DNA from: Pollutimonas bauzanensis | Lineage (GTDB): Bacteria > Pseudomonadota > Gammaproteobacteria > Burkholderiales > Burkholderiaceae_B | Assembly: GCF_900129885.1 (NCBI RefSeq) | Contig: NZ_FQXE01000006.1 | Span: forward strand, 150,179 to 214,178 | Length of the DNA stretch: 64,000 nucleotides | Reading direction: 5' to 3' | Shown here: one piece after another, positions 34,344-42,406 of the stretch | Numbering within the stretch: the first letter of the stretch is position 1 | Layout of the letters: every line of letters begins with the position of its first letter | Made by a program: the position numbers and the translations under genes | Notes under the pieces: generated by a model | Databases searched by the model: none | What the model was told of the DNA's origin: nothing | Seen by the model: only the letters and a program-made list of their open reading frames with translations

Positions 34344-35631
34344 TGCGCTCTCCTTTAGGGTTTAACTTTTCTTCTATCGTTGCGGCCAGATCAAGCAGCC
34401 TGAAGTCGTGGTGCCAATTTGCAATGAGCTGCACGCCGATGGGTAGCCCGCCCGCGGCGACCGCTACCGGAAGATGCAGGCATGGCCAGCCCAGCACCGA
34501 CCACATCTTGTTGAATGCCGGGGCGCCCGTATGGGCATGGCCTAGCGGTGCAGGGCCCGAGGCGCTGGGAGTGAGAATGAGGTCAGCGCCATCCGATAAT
34601 TCATGCCAGGAGCCTCTGAGTTCCCGCTGGACGGCGCGCATTTCGAAATACAGGCTGTCCGGGACCGCAAATCCTTCCGCTACGTTGTTCAGAAGGGCAG
34701 GGCTCAATATGTGGCGGTCGTGGCGCACTACCGGGGCGAGGTTGCGTGCGAACTCGTATTTCATGATGGCGGCATGCGCTTGCGCCAGGAGATCGAGTTC
34801 CTTGCCCATGAAAATATCGGCGCACTGCGCTCCCCCGCGTTCTAGCGTTTGCTGTACATGCCGCAGCGCAGCGACCGCTTCCGCATCAGGCGACTGCGCG
34901 GCGCCGTGCAGCGTGATGGCGACCTTGAGGCTGCGAAAATCGCCGCTAACCATATTGGGCATCCGCGGCAGGAGCGCATGGGCGAATGCCTGTGCATAAT
35001 CCACGGAAGCGGCATGCCAGCCGATGACGTCCAGCGATTCGCTCGTCAGTTTCAAGCCGTCCCGGCTCAGCAGTCCAAAAGATGGCTTGAAGCCCACTAC
35101 ACCGCAGTAGGCGGCGGGGCGGATGATGGAGCCGCCTGTCTGCGTGCTCAGGGCGGCCGGCACCATGCCTGCGGCCACGGCCGCGGCCGACCCGCTGGAA
35201 GAGCCCCCGGGCGTATGGGCGGGGTTCCACGGATTCCGCGTTGGCCCGGGATTGCGGAAGGCATATTCGGTCGTGACGGTTTTGCCGACAGGAATGCCTC
35301 CCGCCGCCCGCAATTGTTCGACGCACGCCGCGTCGTATCGCGCCAAGGGTTTGCCGGTTCCCGCCACGCCGCATTGCGTGGGCAATCCTCCGACATCGAT
35401 CACATCCTTGACTCCAAACGGCAGCGCTCCAAGGGGTTTCGATGCGGCTTCCGATATGTCGCTTTCAAGCTCTTGCCCGGACTTCAATATCACCCATGCC
35501 CGCACATTCGGGTCTTTTTGCTTAATCGCCTCCAGGCTGTGGTGAAGGGCGAAATCCGGCGCGCTTTGGGACAGCGCTTTCCTGCCCGGAAAATACCCGG
35601 TCAGCCGTTCGAGGTCCTGCTCAGCTTTCAT
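34336..35631 (-). CDS. Amidase of the amidase-signature family (GatA/AtzE-like)
   Basis: 431 aa. Ser-cisSer-Lys triad: Lys in LPFGVKDVIDVGGLPT, bridging Ser in GGSSSGSAAAVAAG, nucleophile Ser in TQTGGSIIRPA. It hydrolyses a C-N bond in an unknown amide. GatA of the tRNA amidotransferase is unlikely because no gatB/gatC accompanies it. Paired with the Bug receptor and divergent from a LysR gene that probably controls it. Confidence 0.9.
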   Translation of the reverse strand: MKAEQDLERLTGYFPGRKALSQSAPDFALHHSLEAIKQKDPNVRAWVILKSGQELESDISEAASKPLGALPFGVKDVIDVGGLPTQCGVAGTGKPLARYDAACVEQLRAAGGIPVGKTVTTEYAFRNPGPTRNPWNPAHTPGGSSSGSAAAVAAGMVPAALSTQTGGSIIRPAAYCGVVGFKPSFGLLSRDGLKLTSESLDVIGWHAASVDYAQAFAHALLPRMPNMVSGDFRSLKVAITLHGAAQSPDAEAVAALRHVQQTLERGGAQCADIFMGKELDLLAQAHAAIMKYEFARNLAPVVRHDRHILSPALLNNVAEGFAVPDSLYFEMRAVQRELRGSWHELSDGADLILTPSASGPAPLGHAHTGAPAFNKMWSVLGWPCLHLPVAVAAGGLPIGVQLIANWHHDFRLLDLAATIEEKLNPKGERSD

Positions 35632-35745
35632 ATCGACGCTGCCCTTTTTGCCGCGCTCGGATCAGCGCATCATGTTTACGTTCTAGGAAGCGCAAATGTT
35701 AAAGTGCATATTGATACCCGTCCAATACCATTTTTGGCAGAATTG

Positions 35746-36660
35746 ATGACTATTTCGGAAATTATGAAGTTCGATGGACGCGCGCTGATCGCCTTTTGCG
35801 TATTGGCCGACGAATTGCACTTTGGCAGGGCTGCCTGTCGGCTCTCCGTCAGCCAGCCGCCGCTTAGCCGCCAGATCAAGCGGCTGGAAGAATGGGTGGG
35901 CACGCCCTTGTTCCTGCGCTCGACGCGGGCTGTGCGTTTGACGCCTGCAGGCATGGTCATGTACGAACAGGCTCGGCGGATATGCACTGATCTGGAAGCC
36001 ATGCTCCAGGCAACTCGCCAGATAGCGCGGGGCGATGCCGGTTCCCTGTCCATCGGCATTACGCCAAGCGCTGCCAACTCGCCCCTGGTGGAGTCGCTTC
36101 ATTCCTTCCGGCGCAGCCATCCCACCATAGAGCTGGATCTTCGCGAAATGGATTCGGTCGACATGACGGCAGCGCTGCTGGCACGGCAGCTCGATGTGGC
36201 GCTTATGCGGCCCATCGTCCAGAGCGACAGGATACGCACGGTAACTGTCTACGAAGAGGCTATCGTGCTGGTATCGAGGACAGATCATGTCTTTGCAGGC
36301 AAGGCCGCCACACTGGAAGAAATAGCGCGCCACCCTTTGATTGGCTATGACGAGGAGGTGTCTCCTTACTTTGCCGAAATGCTTCAAGGCTTGTTCGCCG
36401 AGGCGAACATAACGCCGAATATCGTTCAGAAAAGCAGGCTCCCTTCGATCCTGACGCTGGTCGAGGCAGGTGTCGGCCTGGCCATTGCTCCCGCGTCCAT
36501 GGCCCGGGCACATACCGCATCCATGACATGCAGTTCGATCAGCGCCACGAACCTGCCCCGGGCGCAAGTCGTAGTCGCTGTTTCGCTGGAGGCATCAAAT
36601 CCCGTCATTCACAGCTTTGTCGGCGCTTTGTTGGCTGGAGGCACTCCAGCCCGCTCGTGA
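35746..36660 (+). CDS. LysR-family transcriptional regulator
   Basis: 304 aa from the ATG at 35746; ATG at 35764 is nearly as good. The frame runs far upstream antisense to the amidase gene but codes for nothing there. HTH with ELHFGRAACRLSVSQPPLSRQIKRLE, typical LysR linker, effector domain with VEAGVGLAIAPASMA. Divergent from the amidase-Bug operon, the usual arrangement for its target. Confidence 0.9.
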   Translation: MTISEIMKFDGRALIAFCVLADELHFGRAACRLSVSQPPLSRQIKRLEEWVGTPLFLRSTRAVRLTPAGMVMYEQARRICTDLEAMLQATRQIARGDAGSLSIGITPSAANSPLVESLHSFRRSHPTIELDLREMDSVDMTAALLARQLDVALMRPIVQSDRIRTVTVYEEAIVLVSRTDHVFAGKAATLEEIARHPLIGYDEEVSPYFAEMLQGLFAEANITPNIVQKSRLPSILTLVEAGVGLAIAPASMARAHTASMTCSSISATNLPRAQVVVAVSLEASNPVIHSFVGALLAGGTPARS

Positions 36661-36804
36661 GGCCCCCGCGCGCACGGCATAAGGCCTGCTGATCGGCTTG
36701 CTCCGTCATTTCCTGCTCCCGCCCGGCGCCGATTGCGAATGCGGTATTTCACGCTAGCGGCGTTCGTGTCCGCGATCTGCCGTGACCTTGGACAAGGCGA
36801 TGGC

Positions 36805-37728
36805 CTAGCCCGTCGGCAAACGCTCGTTCAGCGCCACCGCGGTCTTCTTCAGCGCCGCGACGAACAATTGCGCGGGCCGCGACAGCGACGTGTTGTTTGG
36901 CAGCAGCAACTGCGCTTTCACCGGCGTGCGTGGCTCGTAGCGCACGGTGGCCACGCCCTGGTTGCGTCCCGTCAGCAGATAGAAGGGATCGATGATCGCC
37001 ACGCCCGCGCCCGAGCGGGCGAGCGAATACGCGACGGCGGTGAGCGTCACTTCCAGCGCGATCTTGCGCTTGACGCCGGCCATCCGGTAGCTTTCTTCGA
37101 CCAGCGCGCCCAGCGGCAGGTTTTTGTTGAACGAAATCAGCGGATAGGGCGCGAGATCCTGGGGCCTCAACACCGGCAGCCTGGCCAGCGGGGATTCTTC
37201 GGGCACCACGCACACCAGTTCGGCTTCGCACAAGTCTATCAATCGGCCCTCGATCATGCGGCCGTCCTCGCTCAACGGCGCCAGCACGATGCCGAAGTCC
37301 ACGCGTTCCTGGAACACGTGGTCGGAGACGCTGACGTTGTCCGTGGCGATCACCGAGATCTGGATCTGCGGCCATTCCTCGCGGAACTTCACGCTGGTGG
37401 GTGTGAGCAGGTTTTCGGCGATCGTGGGCACGGTGGCGATCTGGATCGTGCCTTCGGTCAGCGTGCGCATGTCGCCCACCAGCCGGTTCACGCGCGCAAT
37501 GCCATCGAAGAGGCGGTTCAGTTCGCCCATGATTTCCAGGGTTTCGCGCGTGGCTTGCAGGCGTCCGCGCTTGCGCACGAAGAAGGGGAAGCCGGCCTGC
37601 AGCGCGCACTCGCGCAACATCAGGCTGACGGCGGGCTGCGACACGCCCAGCGCCGACGCGGCCTCGCCTACGCTGCCATGCCGGCTGACGGCGCGTATGA
37701 CCTCCATCTGGCGTACGGTCAAGTGCAT
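36805..37728 (-). CDS. LysR-family transcriptional regulator
   Basis: 307 aa. HTH MHLTVRQMEVIRAVSRHG and EAASALGVSQPAVSLMLREC, effector domain with LARSGAGVAIIDPF. Strong AAGGAG ribosome site. Divergent from the enolase/ABC operon across a 312-bp gap that carries a tandem repeat and a small ORF; it probably regulates that operon. Confidence 0.92.
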   Translation of the reverse strand: MHLTVRQMEVIRAVSRHGSVGEAASALGVSQPAVSLMLRECALQAGFPFFVRKRGRLQATRETLEIMGELNRLFDGIARVNRLVGDMRTLTEGTIQIATVPTIAENLLTPTSVKFREEWPQIQISVIATDNVSVSDHVFQERVDFGIVLAPLSEDGRMIEGRLIDLCEAELVCVVPEESPLARLPVLRPQDLAPYPLISFNKNLPLGALVEESYRMAGVKRKIALEVTLTAVAYSLARSGAGVAIIDPFYLLTGRNQGVATVRYEPRTPVKAQLLLPNNTSLSRPAQLFVAALKKTAVALNERLPTG

Positions 37729-37752
37729 GCGGTACTCCTTGGCTTTTCATGT

Positions 37753-37798
37753 ACGGGCCGGGCTTGAGTGGACGGGCCGGGCTTGAGTGGACGGGCCG
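37753..37798. repeat. 19-bp tandem repeat, 2.4 copies
   Basis: The unit ACGGGCCGGGCTTGAGTGG is present at 37753-37771 and 37772-37790, exactly repeated, plus a partial third (37791-37798). It lies 25 bp before the LysR start codon in the divergent control region, where repeat number could alter spacing of promoter or operator parts. Confidence 0.8.
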
Positions 37799-37936
37799 CG
37801 CCGAGCATAAGGCCAGCTTATCTTTATATTAGCCTGCTTCGATTGTTTTTGTCCCATGCAGCTTCTACACTGGCCTGCAGAAAAACATTGCATTGAAGCA
37901 ATGCACCCCTCGGTCCTGAACCAGGAGGAGACTAGA

Positions 37937-38044
37937 GTGAAGAACGTCGCCACGGCTTTCCCCACCGCATTTTCCGCAGCTCCATCTGGCCGTCTGCCGG
38001 CGTCGGACGCAGGCGTCCGCAAAACCTGGAGTGTCTGCGCATGA
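37937..38044 (+). CDS. 35-aa upstream ORF coupled to the first enolase gene
   Basis: GTG start at 37937 with an excellent AGGAGGAG 6 bases ahead; 35 codons; its stop overlaps the next start as ATGA at 38041. The peptide (VKNVATAFPTAFSAAPSG...) matches nothing known to me. The downstream gene lacks such a ribosome site, so the small ORF may load ribosomes for it by coupling. Coding is not proven. Confidence 0.4.
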   Translation: MKNVATAFPTAFSAAPSGRLPASDAGVRKTWSVCA

Positions 38045-39171
38045 ATATCGTGTCGGTGGAATCGTCCGTGGTGTCCTTGCCGTTCGACATGGGAGGTCCG
38101 TACTGCCGTTTCGCCGGCAAGCTGTGGGACAGGCTCGAGATCCTGCTGGTCCGTGTGGAAACCGAGGATGGCCTGGTAGGGTGGGGCGAGGCCTTTGGCC
38201 ACGCGTCCATACCCGCGACACGGGCGGCGCTGGACACCATCGTTGCGCCCCTGGCCATAGGGAAAGACGCCAGCGATATCCTGGCACTGACCCGCGAGGT
38301 ATTGCATTCCACGCATCTGCTGGGGCGTAACGGAAATTTCGTGTATGCATGGTCCGGCATCGAGATCGCGCTTTGGGATCTCCTGGGCAAGCGCGCCGGC
38401 ATGCCGGTGTACAGGCTGCTGGGCGGAAGCCGCCATCGCGAACTCGAAGCCTATTCCAGCCTGCTGGCATATGGCGTTGCGGAAATCGCGGCGCGCAATA
38501 CGCTGGCCGCCGCGGATGCGGGCTATCGCTATATCAAGCTGCACGAAACCACGCGCGAGGCGCTGCTGCATTCGCAGCGGGCGGTGCAGGGCCGCGGCGT
38601 GCAGATCATGCTGGACGTGAATTGCCCCTGGGATGTGCCCACGGCGCTCGAGATGGCGCGGTCCATGCGCGATGACGGCATGTACTGGCTGGAAGAGCCC
38701 GTGTGGCCGCCCGAGGATGCCGATGGCCTGGCGCGTGTGCGCGAATGCGGCATACCGATAGCCGCCGGCGAGAACGTCGCGGGCGTGCATGGGTTCAAGG
38801 CCCTGATCCAGGCGGGCGCCATCGATATCGCGCAGCCCAGCGTCACCAAGCTGGGCGGCATAGGCGAAGCGATGAAGGTGGCTCAACTGTGCGCGGCGCA
38901 CGGGCTGCGGGTCGTGCCCCATTCGCCGTATTTCGGTCCGGGCTTCATCGCCACCTTGCATATCGCGGCGGCATTGCCGCAGGCGCCGCTGGTCGAGGTG
39001 CTGTGGATGGATATGCAGGCGAATCCTTTCGCGCCCTATGTGCATGCGCGGGGGGGCAAGTTGCAGGTGCCGCAAGGCCCCGGGCTCGGCTGCGATCCCG
39101 ATCCCGATGTGCTGGCGCGATACCGCGTCGGCGAAGTGCATTGCATTACGGGGCAGGAGGTCGCCGCATGA
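38041..39171 (+). CDS. Enolase-superfamily enzyme (mandelate racemase/muconate lactonizing type) with KxH motif
   Basis: 376 aa. N-terminal capping domain and barrel with metal ligands D192 (LDVN), E218 (WLEEP) and E244 (AAGEN), and H294 in PHSPYFGPG. The usual KxK on the second barrel strand reads K166-L-H168, so the second acid/base Lys is His. The gene at 56893 shares this and the HSPYFGPG segment; the two form a subgroup of unknown reaction. Probably dehydration or epimerisation of a hydroxyacid imported by the ABC system encoded downstream. First full gene of the operon. Confidence 0.87.
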   Translation: MNIVSVESSVVSLPFDMGGPYCRFAGKLWDRLEILLVRVETEDGLVGWGEAFGHASIPATRAALDTIVAPLAIGKDASDILALTREVLHSTHLLGRNGNFVYAWSGIEIALWDLLGKRAGMPVYRLLGGSRHRELEAYSSLLAYGVAEIAARNTLAAADAGYRYIKLHETTREALLHSQRAVQGRGVQIMLDVNCPWDVPTALEMARSMRDDGMYWLEEPVWPPEDADGLARVRECGIPIAAGENVAGVHGFKALIQAGAIDIAQPSVTKLGGIGEAMKVAQLCAAHGLRVVPHSPYFGPGFIATLHIAAALPQAPLVEVLWMDMQANPFAPYVHARGGKLQVPQGPGLGCDPDPDVLARYRVGEVHCITGQEVAA

Positions 39172-40259
39172 AGGTCGCGAAACTCGAAACCCGTCCCTTG
39201 GTCATCAGCCTGGAGCATCCGATACGCAGCGCGCTGGGGCCCATCGACACCTGCGGCGTGGTGCTGGTGCGATTGCATACGAGCGATGGCGTGGTGGGCG
39301 AGAACATGGTGTTCACGCTGAACGACCGGCGCACGCGCGTGCTGCACCAGATGGTGGATGAGTTGGCGGACTTGATCGTGGGCGAGGACGCGGGGCACAT
39401 CGCCGGGTTCTGGAGCCGCGCATGGAAGGACCTGAATTTCTTCGGGCAAAAAGGCATACCCGTAATGGGAATATCCGCCATCGACGGCGCGTTATGGGAT
39501 GCGGCGGGAAAGACCGCGGGCCTGCCGCTCTACCGCATGCTGGGCGGCGCGCAGGACCGCGTTCCCGCGTATCACAGCGGCGGGCTGTGGCTGCATCGCA
39601 GCATCGACGAACTGGCGCGCGATGCGCAGGAGATGGTGGAGGCGGGCTTCAAGGCGGTCAAGATGCGCCTAGGCCTTCCCGATCCGGCCGCCGACATGGA
39701 ACGGGTCAAGGCCGTGCGCGACGCGATAGGCCCGCAAGTGAAGCTCATGGCTGATGCGAACCAGGGCCTGAATGAGGCGCAGGCGATACGGCTGGGCCGC
39801 ATGCTCGAGGAATATCAACTGGCCTGGTTCGAAGAACCGCTGCCGGCCTGGGACCTGGAAGGGCTGGCGCGCGTGGCGCAGGCCTTGGACACGCCTATCG
39901 CCAGCGGTGAAACCGAATATGCGCGCTATGGCTTTCGGCGCATGATCGAATTGCGCAGCGCCGATGTGTTGATGCCGGATCTGCAGCGGGTCGGCGGCGT
40001 GTCGGAATACATGCGCGTGGGCCATATGGCCGCGGCGTACGACATACCGGTGTCCAGCCATCTGTTTCCCGAAATGAGCATTCAGGTGCTGGGCGCGCTG
40101 GAGAACGCAATGTTCCTGGAATACATGCCGTGGTTCTCGGATCTGTACCGGGAACGCCTGGAGATCCAGGACGGCATGGCTGTCGTGCCGCAGCGTCCGG
40201 GCTGGGGCTTCACCTTCGATCTGGACCGGATCGCGCACCTGGAGAAACGCGGCCGCTGA
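39168..40259 (+). CDS. Enolase-superfamily enzyme (mandelate racemase-like), second copy
   Basis: 363 aa from the ATG at 39168, overlapping the previous stop. Barrel residues: K165-M-R167, D196 (ADANQG), E222 (FEEP), E248 (SGETE) and H298 (SSHLFPE). This set is that of acid-sugar dehydratases and racemases of the MR subgroup, differing from its neighbour. Both enzymes in one coupled pair suggest successive steps or two isomers of one substrate. Confidence 0.9.
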   Translation: MKVAKLETRPLVISLEHPIRSALGPIDTCGVVLVRLHTSDGVVGENMVFTLNDRRTRVLHQMVDELADLIVGEDAGHIAGFWSRAWKDLNFFGQKGIPVMGISAIDGALWDAAGKTAGLPLYRMLGGAQDRVPAYHSGGLWLHRSIDELARDAQEMVEAGFKAVKMRLGLPDPAADMERVKAVRDAIGPQVKLMADANQGLNEAQAIRLGRMLEEYQLAWFEEPLPAWDLEGLARVAQALDTPIASGETEYARYGFRRMIELRSADVLMPDLQRVGGVSEYMRVGHMAAAYDIPVSSHLFPEMSIQVLGALENAMFLEYMPWFSDLYRERLEIQDGMAVVPQRPGWGFTFDLDRIAHLEKRGR

Positions 40260-40338
40260 TCCGGCGTCGCGTGATTTACCCGGCCACGCTCGGGCACGAG
40301 CGCGGGGCCGCTCAAACAGAAAACCAAAGGAGACAACC

Positions 40339-41532
40339 ATGACCATATCTCGCCGTGACTTCGTATTGGGTTCCGCGGGAGCGCTGGGCGCTTCCGCGCT
40401 GGGTATTCCGGCGCTGTCCCTGGCCGCGAATGAAGATATCAAGATAGGCTGGCTGGCCGCGCTGACCGGCCCGAGCTCCGCGCCCGGCGTGGGGTTCAAT
40501 CGCGGTGTGGAATTTGCCGCGCAGTCGATCAATGCCGCCGGCGGGGTCAAGGGCCGCAAGATCGTGATCGTGACGCGGGATACCCAGGGCGATCCCACGA
40601 AAGCCGTGAACGCCACCCAGGAAATGATCAATTCGCAAAAAGTTCAGGCGATCTGGGGGCCCACGAATTCGGGCGAATCGCTGGCCGTCACGCCCATCAT
40701 GGCGCGCGCGAAGATACCTAACATTCATCCTTGCGTGATCGACAGCCTGGTCAACGTCGAGAAGTATCCAAATGCATTCCGGATCTCGCCGTCGAATTCG
40801 CAGTGGGACGACGCTTGCCGCAACTATTGCCTGAAGGTGCAGAAGCTGACGAAAATCGCCGTGATCGGCGACACGACCGGATATGGCGTGAGCGCGACCA
40901 AGACCTGCGTGGAGAACTTCAAGAAGGACGGCGCGCAGGTAGTGTATGCGTCGAACATCGACGCGACTCAGCCCGACATGTCGCCGGACCTGACGCGGGC
41001 GCGGGATGCGGGCGCGGAGGTGATCGTCGTCTGGAGCGTTTCCACGGGCATGGAGGCGCGGCTCTTCAACGCGCGCGCGCACATGGGTTGGGATGTCGCG
41101 TTCGCGGGCCACCCGTCCTTGGCGTCGGGCGAAATCCGGACCCTGATCGAGAAGCCCGAGAACTGGGACAAGGTCTACGCCGTGGGCTACAAGAGCGCGA
41201 GCTATGACGCCGACGGCAAGCTGCCCGCGCATTCGCAGGAATTCGTGGACAAGATCAAGGGCAAGGTCAGCCTGGAAGACACCTTGTACTGGTGGGTGTC
41301 GGCGGGCTATGACGCGATCGCGCTGGTGGCCAAGGCCATCGAAGCCACTGGCTCCACGCAGCCCAGGGACATCATCGAATACTGGAACGGGCTGAAGGCC
41401 TACCCGGGGTATTTTGGCAGCTACACCTATACGCCGGCCGAACACAACGGCTATCCCACGCAGGAAGTGGTCATGTCCGAAGCCAGGTCGGCGCGCAACG
41501 GCACGTTCGCCCTGGCGCCGGGTTACCAATAA
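40339..41532 (+). CDS. Branched-chain-amino-acid-type ABC transporter receptor (LivJ family)
   Basis: 397 aa. Tat-type signal MTISRRDFVLGSAGALG... with a cleavable hydrophobic stretch, then the type I periplasmic fold: IKIGWLAALTGPSSAPG, GFNRGVEFAAQSINAAGGVKG, VTRDTQGDPTKAV. Receptors of this family also bind hydroxy and aromatic acids. It sits between the enolase genes and the transporter genes, so its ligand is likely the substrate of those enzymes. Confidence 0.92.
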   Translation: MTISRRDFVLGSAGALGASALGIPALSLAANEDIKIGWLAALTGPSSAPGVGFNRGVEFAAQSINAAGGVKGRKIVIVTRDTQGDPTKAVNATQEMINSQKVQAIWGPTNSGESLAVTPIMARAKIPNIHPCVIDSLVNVEKYPNAFRISPSNSQWDDACRNYCLKVQKLTKIAVIGDTTGYGVSATKTCVENFKKDGAQVVYASNIDATQPDMSPDLTRARDAGAEVIVVWSVSTGMEARLFNARAHMGWDVAFAGHPSLASGEIRTLIEKPENWDKVYAVGYKSASYDADGKLPAHSQEFVDKIKGKVSLEDTLYWWVSAGYDAIALVAKAIEATGSTQPRDIIEYWNGLKAYPGYFGSYTYTPAEHNGYPTQEVVMSEARSARNGTFALAPGYQ

Positions 41533-41548
41533 GCAGGGGGATGCGGTC

Positions 41549-42406
41549 ATGCTGGCTTCCATCATCAGTTCCGGTCTGGCGGTAGGCTCGGTCTACGCAT
41601 TGATAGGCATTACCTACAACATCATGTACTCCACGTCGCGGGTCATGAGCTTCACGGCCGGGCAGTTGGGCATGCTGGGCGGGGTCTTCGGATCCCTGTT
41701 CATGCTGCGCATGGGCCTGCCCGGCCCCGTGGCCTTCGTGCTGACGCTGGCCTTGTGCGCGCTGGTCGGCGTGGTCACCGAGTACGTGGCGGTGCGGCCC
41801 GTGTTGAAAAGCCTGGACCAGCACTTGTACGTGCTGTCCACGCTGGCGCTGGCGCTGATGATCCAGCAGGTCACGGCGATCAAGTGGGGCACCGAGCCCC
41901 AGCCGTTTCCACGGCTGTTCGCCTTCGGGTCCGGACCGCTGGATGAGCGCTTCTGGTTGCCGGTGGCGGCGTGCATCGTAGTCGTGCTGGCGCTCGAGTT
42001 CGTTTACCGCCGCACCTTGATCGGATTGGCGTTCCTCGCCGTCGCGGAAAACAATTTCGCGGCGCGTTCCATTGGCTTGCCGGAACGCCGGCTGCGCGTC
42101 ATCAGCTATGCGCTGGCGGGCGTCATCGGCGGCCTGGCGGGGTTTGCGGCGGGGCAGTTGATGCTCGCATTCTTCGCCAACGGCCCCTTGTTGAACTTCT
42201 ACGGTTTCGTGCCGGTGGCGCTCGGCGGCCTGGGGAACAATCGCGGGGCCGTGCTGGGCGGGTTGGCGCTGGGCCTGTTTCAGCAGGCCGCGAATTTCAC
42301 GGTGGGCGGCATCTTTGCGTCCATCGCGGTCTTCGTGCTGTTCATCGTGGTGCTGCTGGCCGTGCCGCAAGGCATCTTCGGTTCCAGCACCGCGCGGAGG
42401 GTCTGA
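41549..42406 (+). CDS. ABC transporter permease, LivH type
   Basis: 285 aa from the ATG at 41549 with GGGGG ahead; the frame opens earlier without a ribosome site. About eight membrane segments, and the typical VYALIGITYNIMYSTSRVMSF start and GLPERRLRVISYALAG cytoplasmic loop. Overlaps the next gene by one base. Forms the channel together with the LivM part of the next protein. Confidence 0.93.
   Translation: MLASIISSGLAVGSVYALIGITYNIMYSTSRVMSFTAGQLGMLGGVFGSLFMLRMGLPGPVAFVLTLALCALVGVVTEYVAVRPVLKSLDQHLYVLSTLALALMIQQVTAIKWGTEPQPFPRLFAFGSGPLDERFWLPVAACIVVVLALEFVYRRTLIGLAFLAVAENNFAARSIGLPERRLRVISYALAGVIGGLAGFAAGQLMLAFFANGPLLNFYGFVPVALGGLGNNRGAVLGGLALGLFQQAANFTVGGIFASIAVFVLFIVVLLAVPQGIFGSSTARRV

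Noticed and set aside
34849-35745. A 299-codon in-frame upstream extension of the LysR gene at 35746
   Set aside because: Antisense to the amidase gene; LysR HTH begins right after 35746.
37747-39141. 464-codon minus-strand open frame
   Set aside because: Antisense of the enolase-superfamily gene at 38041, which has all catalytic motifs.
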